From positions 1 to 64,000 of the forward strand of contig CAVIHU010000008.1 in NCBI GenBank assembly GCA_963642705.1: DNA of 64,000 bases, read 5' to 3'. A model generated the notes under the pieces. It was not told the DNA's origin. It was given only the letters and a program-made list of their open reading frames with translations, and did not search any database. Positions within the stretch are counted from its first letter, which is position 1. Each line of letters starts with the position of its first letter. A program made the translations under genes and the position numbers. Shown piece after piece: positions 26,132 through 33,785 of the stretch. This DNA is from UBA11524 sp963642705. Its GTDB lineage: Bacteria; Bacillota; Clostridia; Christensenellales; Aristaeellaceae.

Positions 26132-26371
26132 TTGCGGCAATGCCGCACAATTCGGCGGCGCCGCTGAATATGCCTTTTGCGCCATCTGAGGCGGAAAAAT
26201 AAAACTTTATTTCGCCGGTCTGCCTTTGACAGGTTGGAAACCCGAAAGGGTTTCCAACCTGCATCTTGCAGAAATCTCGATTTACATCCGGCAACCCTTC
26301 GATTTTTGCAATCGTATCCGGCACAAAATTCACGATTCATCGTACCATCTCATTTGTGCGGTATTGCCTTA
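26132..26371. repeat. MITE-like repeat, longest copy F with nested hairpin
   Basis: 240-bp element starting TTGCGGCAATGCCGCACAAT and ending CATTTGTGCGGTATTGCCTT, so the ends form inverted repeats. It carries an extra perfect hairpin at 26231-26260 (13-bp arms, GAAA loop) absent from copies E and G. It begins two bases after the LRR gene stop and may act as its terminator. A minus-strand open frame within it is not credible as a gene. Confidence 0.88.
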
Positions 26372-26425
26372 GACAAAATCGTGCGCTGTGATACCTGTCT
26401 TCTCATCTTCCATCATGATTTTGCC

Positions 26426-27643
26426 TCAATGTATCGGCATTTTCACAACAAACGTTGTCCCATCTGCTTCATTGCTGAGCACCTGCACGGTGCCGTTATG
26501 CATTTCAACGATTTTTTTTGCAATGGACAGGCCGAGACCAAAGCCTTTGGTTGTACGGGTGGCATCTCCGCGATAAAAGCGGTCGAACACGTGGGGGAGG
26601 GATTCGGCAGAAATGGGGGTGCCTGTATTGTTGACGCGAAGCTCACAGCGGTCTTGCTTTTGAGCAAGCGTCACCGTGACTTTTTTTTCATCGCCCGCGT
26701 ATTTGATGGCGTTGTCCAGCAAAATCATCATTAGCTGACGGATGTGCGTTTCACTGCAGGCAGCTGTTATATTTTCCTTGATGTCGCTGCTTAGCGTCAC
26801 GCCGCTTTCAAAGGCCATCGGTTCGATGGTCATGATGGTTTTTTCCAGCATTTCAGAAAGATTGACCTTTGAAAAGACGGTTGTCGGCTGTTCATCCTCG
26901 GTGCGTGCCAGCAGCAGCATTTCTTCCACTAACTTGCGCATCTGCTGGGCTTCCTCCTGCGTGCTTTCAAGCCAGCCCTCGCAGTCCTCAATGGTTTTCT
27001 GTTTGTTTTTTTGCAGGATGGAGAGGTTGGCAAGAATCACAGTCAGGGGCGTTTTTAATTCGTGGCTTGCATCGGCAATAAAATTACGCTGGGCATCCCA
27101 GGCGCTTTGAACAGGCTTGGTTAATTGGCGGGACAGCGGCAATGCAACAACGGCGAAGAGCAGGAGAAGAAGCACAGGAATCAACAGCAGCGAATAAAAA
27201 AGCTGCTGTTTTTGTTGTGCCGTATCCTCTGCTATGCTGATGAAGGTCACGCGGGAATAGCCATCGGCATCCTTACGGACGAGATAGCGCACCTGTTGCT
27301 CACGCAAAAGCCCGCTGGTTCGTCCGCTGCGCAGAGCCTTTTCAGCGTCACGAGTTGCCTCTTGCTCGCTGATTTCATAGGCATATCGATAAACGGAGGT
27401 CACGTTGCCATCAGGGTCAAAGCGTACAGCAAAAAAAGGCGTATCGGCGGAATTGCGTTCCGTCTGTTCCTCGGTGTAGCGGTGCGTCATGGGCTTTAAC
27501 GCGGCGCTGCGCAGGCTTTGCTTTTGACGCTCCATTGTCTGCTGGGCGTTGATCATGCTCATACAGGCGATGACACCGACAATCAGCACAAGAAAGACTG
27601 TCATGAGCATCAGCACAATGCGGCGGCGGAGTTTTTTCAGCAT
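26426..27643 (-). CDS. Two-component sensor histidine kinase
   Basis: 405-residue membrane sensor. Membrane segment 1 is at about 9-30 and segment 2 at about 150-171, enclosing an extracytoplasmic sensor region of about 115 residues. The cytoplasmic part has the phospho-acceptor H194 in FIADASHELKTPLT, the N box with N311 (LLDNAIKYAGDEK) and ATP-lid glycine boxes (TKGFGLGLSIAKKIVEMHNG). Its start codon overlaps the regulator stop by one base (TAATG), so the pair is co-translated. It probably senses the cell surface or a polysaccharide and controls the divergent genes at 28489-32192. Confidence 0.95.
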   Translation of the reverse strand: MLKKLRRRIVLMLMTVFLVLIVGVIACMSMINAQQTMERQKQSLRSAALKPMTHRYTEEQTERNSADTPFFAVRFDPDGNVTSVYRYAYEISEQEATRDAEKALRSGRTSGLLREQQVRYLVRKDADGYSRVTFISIAEDTAQQKQQLFYSLLLIPVLLLLLFAVVALPLSRQLTKPVQSAWDAQRNFIADASHELKTPLTVILANLSILQKNKQKTIEDCEGWLESTQEEAQQMRKLVEEMLLLARTEDEQPTTVFSKVNLSEMLEKTIMTIEPMAFESGVTLSSDIKENITAACSETHIRQLMMILLDNAIKYAGDEKKVTVTLAQKQDRCELRVNNTGTPISAESLPHVFDRFYRGDATRTTKGFGLGLSIAKKIVEMHNGTVQVLSNEADGTTFVVKMPIH

Positions 27644-28317
27644 TATGTGCTTTCCTCCAATCGGTAGCCTACCTTGCGCAAAGTGGCAATGGTCGTGCTG
27701 CTTTTAAGATAACTCAGCTTTTTGCGCAGGAAGGAAATATACGCTTCCACACAGTTGTCACCCGCCTCGGTTGCCATGTCCCATGCCCGCAGCAAAAGCT
27801 CATCCTTAGATAAATACCGTTCCGTGTTGTTCATCATCAGCCGCATGATTTGATATTCTCTGCTGCTTAGCTGAATGTTTCGTTCATTGCAGCACAGGAA
27901 ATGTGTCTCTGTGCTCAACCGCAAATCGAAAACGGTGATTTCATCCGCCGCTGCATTGTCCCCACGCCGAAGCAGGGCACGAATCCGCGCCAAAAGCTCC
28001 TCCGGCTCAAAGGGCTTGGTCAGATAGTCGTCCGCGCCTGCGTCAAGGCCGTTCACCTTATCGGCAATGGAGGATTTCGCCGTCAACATCAGCACCGGTA
28101 CACGGCATTGCTTTTGCCGCATTGATTTTACAACGGAAAAGCCGTCCATGCCCGGCAGCATCACATCCAGAACGATTAAATCATAAGCGCCGCTCAGCGC
28201 ATAATGCAGCCCGTCATCCCCTGTATAGACAGCGGTGACTTCATAGCCTGCTTCCGTCAGAATATGCTGAAGCGCCTTGGCCAACCTGCGTTCATCTTCG
28301 ACAATTAAAACCTTCAT
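27643..28317 (-). CDS. OmpR-family response regulator
   Basis: 224-residue DNA-binding regulator. The receiver domain (1-115) has D51 in DLIVLDVMLPGMDGF as the phosphorylation site, T79 in LTAK and K101 in YLTKPFEPEELL. The C-terminal winged helix is of the OmpR/PhoB type (SSREYQIMRLMMNN...NCVEAYISFLRKKL...TLRKVGYRL). The ATG at 28317 was chosen because AGGAGGA lies four bases upstream; an in-frame ATG at 28368 has no ribosome site. The spaced repeats at 28383-28422 are its most likely target. Confidence 0.95.
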   Translation of the reverse strand: MKVLIVEDERRLAKALQHILTEAGYEVTAVYTGDDGLHYALSGAYDLIVLDVMLPGMDGFSVVKSMRQKQCRVPVLMLTAKSSIADKVNGLDAGADDYLTKPFEPEELLARIRALLRRGDNAAADEITVFDLRLSTETHFLCCNERNIQLSSREYQIMRLMMNNTERYLSKDELLLRAWDMATEAGDNCVEAYISFLRKKLSYLKSSTTIATLRKVGYRLEEST

Positions 28318-28345
28318 GCTGTCCTCCTGCGTTGTGCTCTTCCAC

Positions 28346-28374
28346 ATTATAACATAGGCAAAAGTCATTGTAAA
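28346..28374 (-). promoter_or_regulatory. Promoter of the two-component genes
   Basis: On the minus strand TTTACA (28374-28369), 17 bases, TATAAT (28351-28346), 29 bases upstream of the regulator ATG. Confidence 0.7.
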
Positions 28375-28382
28375 TCATGAGG

Positions 28383-28438
28383 CTGAAAGAAACCTGAAAG
28401 CGTATTTTCAGTTTTTTTTCAGAAAGGAACTGTATGAT
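28383..28438 (+). promoter_or_regulatory. Candidate response-regulator sites and activated promoter
   Basis: CTGAAAG occurs at 28383-28389 and 28394-28400, and TTTTCAG at 28405-28411 and 28416-28422: two pairs of direct repeats, each with an 11-base period, facing each other. OmpR-type regulators commonly bind direct repeats with about one helical turn period. A possible -10 TATGAT (28433-28438) follows, without a good -35, as expected for an activated promoter of the gene at 28489. Confidence 0.55.
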
Positions 28439-28488
28439 GGTTATGGGTGTTGCGCCAAGAGTCATCGCCCATGAAAGGATGAAACACT

Positions 28489-30885
28489 TTGAAACGATTG
28501 GTATGGATACTCCTGATGATCACTTCCCTGTGCCTTTTTCTGCCCGCGGAGGCGGCTTCGCCCGATGTTTCCGTCTATTGTCAGGCGGAAAACAGGAAAC
28601 CCGTCAAACCGGAGGAATGCAGCACAACGATCCAATTGCAGGATGGCGTGAACACCATTTCAAAAGCCGGAACCTATCTCGTGCAGGGGAGCTGCGTTGG
28701 TCAGCTCATCATCAATGCACCGGACGCGGAGGTAAAACTGCTTTTGAGCAATATCGGCATCACTTCTCCGGACGGCCCTGCTGTACATATTCAGGCGGCT
28801 GATAAGATTGTAATGACTTTGGCTGACGGAACCCAAAACATGCTGGCAGACAGTCCGGTTTATTCTCTGCCTGATGGCGAGGATGAACCAAACGCCGCTC
28901 TCTTTTCCAAGGCGGATTTGTTTTTGAACGGGACTGGGACATTGCAAATCACCGCGCAATATCAGGACGGTCTTGTCAGCAAGGACAGCCTGACGATTGC
29001 CGATGCCAATATCGTGATTGAAAGCAAAGGGGATGCCATTCGCGGCAAGGATTCTGTCCTGCTCTGTTACGCAACGATTTCTGCCGCCGCAGGGGATGAC
29101 GGCATCAAATCTACCAATGATAAGGATGCGGAACGCGGCTGGATTTATACCTTGGGCAGCAATGTGACCATCATCGCCCAGAAGGACGGTCTTCAAGCTG
29201 AAACCGATCTCTATCTGAACGGTGGAATTTACAACATCACATCCGGCGGCGGATGCTTGCCTGAATATAGGCAGGAATTGACTGCCCCTGTTCGCAAGGC
29301 TGACCAGGCTGCCCAAGCCAGCACAGAGGAAACGGCGGTGGATGAGACGAATGCCGAAAGCTGCAAGGGCATGAAGGCAAAGAATATTCAGGCACTGGCT
29401 GGCATATTCAATATCAGCAGCCGTGACGATGCGATACACGCCAATGGGAGCATCACGATTTCGGATGGCTATTTTGAACTGTCCAGCAATGATGACGGCA
29501 TTCATGCGGATGATACCTTCACCATGAACGGCGGCGAAATCGTCATCACAGAAAGCTATGAGGGGATCGAGGCGATTCATATCCTGTTCATAGACGGAAA
29601 AACGGATGTTACCGCCATTGACGATGGCTGGAATGCCGCTTCCAAAGCCGTCTCTGAGGCAGAAAGCGGACACCGCAGGAAAAGCCACAACTTTGATATC
29701 ACCGTTTCCGGCGGCGAACATCACATTTTGGCCGGTGCGGATGCGATTGACTCTAACGGCAACATCCTTATTACAGGCGGCATCACCTATGCGGCCAGCA
29801 GTAACGAGATGAAGGAAGTGGCGATTGATTATCCTGAAATTTGCGAATGCAGAATGACCGGCGGTATTTTGGTTGCATCGGGCGGCTACGGCAAGAACAC
29901 GCAGACATTCAATCAGATGGAGAATCAAGCCTGTGTCACCCTGAAATGGAAGGAACAGCAGCCGAGCGGCACGGACATCACCTTGCTTGTGGATGAGCAA
30001 GAGGTGTTGAATTTTGCTCCCGCGGCGGCGTTTAAGAGCATCATCGTCAGTGCGCCAGCGCTTCAGGTCGGGAAAAAGCTGACTGTTCTGACGAATGCAG
30101 AGCAGACGAACAGCCGTCAAATCAGCGAGGATATTCAATTTTTTCCGATTTCGCAAGGCAGGAAAACCGGAAAGCAGCAGGTAAATAATAATACAGAGGT
30201 CTCGGTCACGGCAGAAACGATATGTAACGCCTATGGCACTATGACTGCGAACCCTGCCGTCGGCAATACGCTGGGTTATTGGCTCTACACGCCGAACAAT
30301 GTGGGCAATGAAGCGCTTCCGTTGATTGTTTATCTGCACGGGGGCAGCGGGAAGGGCAACGACCTCACGCTCATTACGCAGGCAGATGGTTTCCCGAAAT
30401 ATGTGCAGGAGGGCAAGCTGGGCGACCTCCGCGCTTATGTCCTCATCCCGCAATGCCCAAGCGACAAGAACGGTTGGCAAAGCATCAGCGAACAGGTTTT
30501 TGCGCTGATCGATTCCATTTGCATCAATCCTTCGATTAATGGAGGACGCGTGATTTTGACAGGCCACAGCATGGGCGGCACAGGCACATGGACGTTGGCA
30601 TCGCTTGAGCCGGAACGGTTTTCCTGCATTGTTCCCATGAGCGGCAGTGTGCAGTTTGTACAAAAGAATCAAGACGCACTATCCAAGCTGCCTATTTGGG
30701 TGTTTGTTGCGGAGAACGATAAAATCGTTGATCCGACCTCATCAACCGATTTTGTGTCGGCGTTAAACGCTGTTAATCCAAAGGCAAAATATACTTGCTT
30801 TGAAAATGCCGGTCACAGAGATGTTCCGGCGCTGGCATGGCTGAACGAGGAATTGGGACTGTTGGATTGGATGCTGTCACAATAA
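28489..30885 (+). CDS. Secreted beta-helix carbohydrate-binding protein fused to an esterase-like alpha/beta hydrolase
   Basis: 798-residue exported protein. A signal peptide (about 1-22) is followed by a Cthe_2159/DUF4353-type carbohydrate-binding beta-helix region (about 35-500) with repeated short strands rich in DDGI/DDAI turns (AGDDGIKST, SRDDAIHANG, SNDDGIHAD). The C-terminal domain (about 585-798) is an alpha/beta hydrolase with S694 in TGHSMGGTG, D744 in VAENDKIVD and H776 in ENAGHRD as a complete triad, akin to secreted esterases. The start is TTG with GAAAGGAT upstream. Separate domains of both kinds are known; the fusion suggests an enzyme that clings to a polysaccharide, perhaps pectin-like, and removes ester groups. 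It heads an operon with the next two genes and is probably controlled by the divergent two-component system. Confidence 0.83.
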   Translation: MKRLVWILLMITSLCLFLPAEAASPDVSVYCQAENRKPVKPEECSTTIQLQDGVNTISKAGTYLVQGSCVGQLIINAPDAEVKLLLSNIGITSPDGPAVHIQAADKIVMTLADGTQNMLADSPVYSLPDGEDEPNAALFSKADLFLNGTGTLQITAQYQDGLVSKDSLTIADANIVIESKGDAIRGKDSVLLCYATISAAAGDDGIKSTNDKDAERGWIYTLGSNVTIIAQKDGLQAETDLYLNGGIYNITSGGGCLPEYRQELTAPVRKADQAAQASTEETAVDETNAESCKGMKAKNIQALAGIFNISSRDDAIHANGSITISDGYFELSSNDDGIHADDTFTMNGGEIVITESYEGIEAIHILFIDGKTDVTAIDDGWNAASKAVSEAESGHRRKSHNFDITVSGGEHHILAGADAIDSNGNILITGGITYAASSNEMKEVAIDYPEICECRMTGGILVASGGYGKNTQTFNQMENQACVTLKWKEQQPSGTDITLLVDEQEVLNFAPAAAFKSIIVSAPALQVGKKLTVLTNAEQTNSRQISEDIQFFPISQGRKTGKQQVNNNTEVSVTAETICNAYGTMTANPAVGNTLGYWLYTPNNVGNEALPLIVYLHGGSGKGNDLTLITQADGFPKYVQEGKLGDLRAYVLIPQCPSDKNGWQSISEQVFALIDSICINPSINGGRVILTGHSMGGTGTWTLASLEPERFSCIVPMSGSVQFVQKNQDALSKLPIWVFVAENDKIVDPTSSTDFVSALNAVNPKAKYTCFENAGHRDVPALAWLNEELGLLDWMLSQ

Positions 30886-30904
30886 TGCATAGGAGGGTAT
30901 TCTT

Positions 30905-31789
30905 TTGAAAAAGATCTGTATTCGTTGCGGCATTGCTTACGGACTTGCGATCCTCGCATTCACGGTGTATCTGCTTCTGGACACCTTTGTTATCGCGCGC
31001 ACATATTCCGTTGCTGAAAGCGAGAATGCCGCCAAGGAAAAAACAGAGCTAACCTTTGTCGGGCTTCTCCATGAATACGACGATGGCGACATTGCCGTGA
31101 CCGTATCAGCCTATCGCGGTTTTGATTCGGATATTTATGTGGCGGAAATTCAGCTTTCTTCTTCATCGCAGCTCAAAACGGCGCTGGCGAACGACTTATA
31201 CGGGAAAAACATCAAGGAGCAGCCGTCTGTAATGGCAGAGAGAAACAATGCTATTCTTGCTGTCAACGGCGATTATTACGGGGCGCAGGAAAGAGGCTAT
31301 GTCCTGCGCAACGGCGTGATTTACCGCACAACCCGATCAAACGACCGGGAGGATTTGGTGATCTATCAGGATGGCACCTTTGGCATCATCAACGAGCAGG
31401 AGGTGGCACTGCAAACCGTGCAGGATGACGGCGCTGCTCAGGTGCTTTCGTTTGGTCCCGCGTTGATTGAAAACGGCGAAATCACCGTCACGCAAAACGA
31501 GCTGCGCGGCAAGGATAAGACGCGCAACCCGCGCACCGCCATCGGCTGTGCGGATGACCTGCATTACTTTTTCGTCGTGGTTGATGGCCGTACGGACGAA
31601 AGCGATGGCTTGACGATTTGGGAATTGGCCGAGGTGATGAACTGCTTCGATGTCGAAATCGCTTATAATTTGGATGGCGGCGGCTCGTCCTGCATGATTT
31701 TTCAGGGTGAAACCGTGAATAACCCGACTGCTACCGGCAATAAATTCAAAGAACGCGAGGTGAGCGATATTGTCTATGTCGGGCGGTGA
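30905..31789 (+). CDS. Phosphodiester glycosidase (NAGPA-domain) family protein
   Basis: 294-residue protein with an N-terminal membrane anchor (about 10-30) and an extracytoplasmic NAGPA-type domain: AILAVNGDYYGAQERGYVLRNGVIYR, then NPRTAIGCADDLHYFFVVVDGR and AYNLDGGGSSCMIFQGETVNNPT. Relatives uncover GlcNAc-1-phosphate diesters or act on exopolysaccharide and wall glycophosphate links; here the substrate is unknown. The start is TTG with GGAGGG upstream. It lies 19 bases after the esterase fusion gene and overlaps the next gene, so the three are one operon concerned with surface polymers. Confidence 0.87.
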   Translation: MKKICIRCGIAYGLAILAFTVYLLLDTFVIARTYSVAESENAAKEKTELTFVGLLHEYDDGDIAVTVSAYRGFDSDIYVAEIQLSSSSQLKTALANDLYGKNIKEQPSVMAERNNAILAVNGDYYGAQERGYVLRNGVIYRTTRSNDREDLVIYQDGTFGIINEQEVALQTVQDDGAAQVLSFGPALIENGEITVTQNELRGKDKTRNPRTAIGCADDLHYFFVVVDGRTDESDGLTIWELAEVMNCFDVEIAYNLDGGGSSCMIFQGETVNNPTATGNKFKEREVSDIVYVGR

Positions 31790-32192
31790 TGCGCGGTTGT
31801 GTGCAGCAAAAATTGCACTGGTTTATTTGATTGTCACAGCGTTGTGCGCAATATTGGGTGCCGTTTATGAATTATTCAGCTATGAGGTGTATTCGTATTT
31901 CATGCTCTATGCCTTTGCTTTTCCATTGTGCGGTGCCTTCCTGTACCTGATTTATACCCTGCTTCCGGAAAGCTCCCTTCCGGGATGTTTTGACCGTCTG
32001 CTCGGACACGCCGGCATCGCAACCCTGACCATCGGCAGCTTCATGACCGGCGTGCTGGAAATATACGGGACAACGAACCTGCTGGTGATGACATATTGGA
32101 TCCTCGGCGGTGTGCTTCTCCTTGGCGCAGCTTTGAGAGGGTGGGACGATCTGCTTTTAAGGCGACACCGCACCATTCGGCGGAGCCGCTGA
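31776..32192 (+). CDS. Small integral membrane protein with MITE-encoded C-terminus
   Basis: 138-residue protein with four hydrophobic segments (about 10-30, 38-58, 74-94 and 98-116); no family is recognised. The ATG at 31776 lies inside the 3' end of the glycosidase gene, with GAGGTGAG upstream; a TTG at 31770 is an alternative. A MITE-like element begins at 32159, so the last ten residues (RRHRTIRRSR) and the stop codon come from the repeat. The original C-terminus may have been longer or different. Co-translation with the two preceding genes suggests a role as a membrane partner in the same surface function. Confidence 0.68.
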   Translation: MSGGDARLCAAKIALVYLIVTALCAILGAVYELFSYEVYSYFMLYAFAFPLCGAFLYLIYTLLPESSLPGCFDRLLGHAGIATLTIGSFMTGVLEIYGTTNLLVMTYWILGGVLLLGAALRGWDDLLLRRHRTIRRSR

Positions 32193-32310
32193 ATGTGCCT
32201 TTTGCGCCATTTGACGCGGCGAAATAAACTTCATTTTGCCGATTTGCCCTTGCATCCGGCATAAAATTAACGATGCATCGTGCCATCTCATTTGTGCGGC
32301 ATTGCCTTAA
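32159..32310. repeat. MITE-like repeat, copy G
   Basis: 152-bp element with left end AAGGCGACACCGCACCATTC and right end CATTTGTGCGGCATTGCCTT. Its interior (GAATGTGCCTTTTGCGCC, then ACGATGCATCGTGCC) matches copy F without the nested hairpin. It runs into the end of the upstream reading frame. Confidence 0.88.
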
Positions 32311-32320
32311 CAACCAAATC

Positions 32321-32364
32321 AAAAGCCCCTTTGCCGATGCTCGGATAGCGTATTGGCAAAGGGG
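32321..32364 (-). terminator. Terminator of the beta-phosphoglucomutase operon
   Basis: CCCCTTTGCC (32326-32335) pairs perfectly with GGCAAAGGGG (32355-32364). Read on the minus strand it is followed by CTTTTGATTTG. Confidence 0.85.
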
Positions 32365-32399
32365 ATTTGCTGGAAATGCAGGAATCTGATCTGCGGCGA

Positions 32400-33041
32400 T
32401 TAGGACCTGGCGATGCTCAGCAGCTCTGAAAAGGTTTGCAGATGGTAGGCGGCGAGCGGGTCATTTTTTGCATCGCCCATCGCGGCGCAGTCAAAGCCGC
32501 CGCTGACAGCCGCCTGTACGCCGGCATGCGCATCCTCCACGACCAGACAGTCGGCAGGGGAGAGATGAAGCATCGATGCTGCCGTTAGAAACACCTCAGG
32601 GTCAGGCTTGGAACGGGTAATGCAGTTGCCGTCTGCCACAGCATCGAAGAAGCCGGAGAGACCGATGCGCGACAGAATGAAGGGCGTGTTTCTGCTGCTG
32701 GAGCCAATCGCCAGCAGCAGCCCCTCTTCCCGAAGGACATTCAGCGTACGGCGGACATCTGCGGAAAGATCGGCGGGGGTCATATTGCGCAGCAGCTGGC
32801 GGTAGCGCTCGTTCTTTTCCTCGGCAAAGGCGGCTTTCTCCTCGTCAGTGTAGGAATGGTCTGCCTTTTCCAGGATGATTTCGAGGCTCGTCATCCGGCT
32901 TACACCGCGCAGCAGGTTGTTTCTCTCGCGGTCAAATGGGATGCCCAGACGGTCGGCAAGCGCTTTCCATGCCTGATAGTGATATTCATCAGTTGAGCAA
33001 ATGACACCGTCCAAATCGAAGATAATGCCCTGATAATGCAT
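32400..33041 (-). CDS. pgmB: Beta-phosphoglucomutase (HAD superfamily)
   Basis: 213-residue HAD phosphomutase converting beta-glucose 1-phosphate to glucose 6-phosphate, as made by inverting glycan phosphorylases. Motif I FDLDGVI has D9 (nucleophile) and D11, and the substrate loop LLRGVSRMTSLEIIL is characteristic of true beta-PGM. Motif II is GSSSRNT, motif III KPDPEVF and motif IV VEDAHAGVQAA. The ATG at 33041 follows AAGGAGGATACAG; a longer frame upstream overlaps the DUF554 gene and is rejected. It is the last gene of a five-gene operon with GH3. No glycan phosphorylase is present in the window. Confidence 0.9.
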   Translation of the reverse strand: MHYQGIIFDLDGVICSTDEYHYQAWKALADRLGIPFDRERNNLLRGVSRMTSLEIILEKADHSYTDEEKAAFAEEKNERYRQLLRNMTPADLSADVRRTLNVLREEGLLLAIGSSSRNTPFILSRIGLSGFFDAVADGNCITRSKPDPEVFLTAASMLHLSPADCLVVEDAHAGVQAAVSGGFDCAAMGDAKNDPLAAYHLQTFSELLSIARS

Positions 33042-33052
33042 CTGTATCCTCC

Positions 33053-33772
33053 TTAAAGCCCTGAAAGCAGCGGCAGAACCGCGCTTGTCCACGTTGCACT
33101 GATGAACCAGACAAGCATCATTGCCGGAATCATGTCGGCAATGGGGAAGAACCTGATTTTGGCGATGCGCAGTCCGGTCGCGAGCATGATGAGTCCGCCG
33201 CATGCCTTGAAATCATTCACCATGGATGCGGTGGTCAAGGGAACGATCAGCCTGGCGCAATAGAACAGCACCAGGAAAACTACGCATTGCGGCACGGCAA
33301 CGAGTGCCATCACCCGACCGAGATTGCATGCGAAAATCATTGCAGTGAAAAAATCCAGAACGGATTTGGCGATGAGAATGGAATGGTCGCCGTTCATTCC
33401 GGCAATGATGGCGCCGTATATGCCGGTGCCGCTGGCGCAGAAGAGGACGATGGCGGTTACCAGCAGGGATGCAGTAGATTCATCCATGGCGGCGGAACCG
33501 GGAATGAGGCGCTGCATTGCCGCGCCTGCATGATGGATGCGTTGCTCCAGATGGCGGACAACGCCGAGCATCGTGCCAATGATGAGCGAAAGCACAACGG
33601 CAGGCATGTTCTGCATGAGCACGATGGCGCTGATGCCGATGCCCATGGAGCAAATGCCGAAGACGAGATTCAGCTTTTCCTTGAGCTCTGTAGTCATTTT
33701 CTGGCCGAAAACGGCGCCGGCAAGTCCGCCGAATGCAACGGACAGGCAATTGATGATTACGCCGACTGGCAT
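33053..33772 (-). CDS. DUF554 family membrane protein
   Basis: 239-residue integral membrane protein with about seven hydrophobic segments, matching the YdfK/DUF554 family (MPVGVIINCLSVAFGGLAGAVFG...GTGIYGAIIAGMNGDHSILIAKSVLDFFTAMIFA). The biochemical role is unknown; transport is suspected. The ATG at 33772 follows GGAGGTGCTGTT. It lies 13 bases after GH3 and 11 bases before pgmB, all on the same strand. Confidence 0.88.
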   Translation of the reverse strand: MPVGVIINCLSVAFGGLAGAVFGQKMTTELKEKLNLVFGICSMGIGISAIVLMQNMPAVVLSLIIGTMLGVVRHLEQRIHHAGAAMQRLIPGSAAMDESTASLLVTAIVLFCASGTGIYGAIIAGMNGDHSILIAKSVLDFFTAMIFACNLGRVMALVAVPQCVVFLVLFYCARLIVPLTTASMVNDFKACGGLIMLATGLRIAKIRFFPIADMIPAMMLVWFISATWTSAVLPLLSGL

Positions 33773-33785
33773 AACAGCACCTCCG

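Noticed and set aside
26064..26333. Minus-strand frame inside MITE-like copy F, with a partly similar frame at 32041-32322
   Set aside because: The similarity (such as ASDGAKGIFSG and ASNGAKGTFSG) comes from the repeat DNA itself. The frames run into neighbouring genes and have no ribosome site.
28660..30672. Long open frame (670 codons) on the minus strand
   Set aside because: Antisense to the beta-helix/esterase gene, with no start signal, no domains and low-complexity basic composition.
33042..33203. Longer N-terminus for beta-phosphoglucomutase
   Set aside because: The extension overlaps the DUF554 gene, is unlike HAD proteins, and the ATG at 33041 has AAGGAGG at the right distance.
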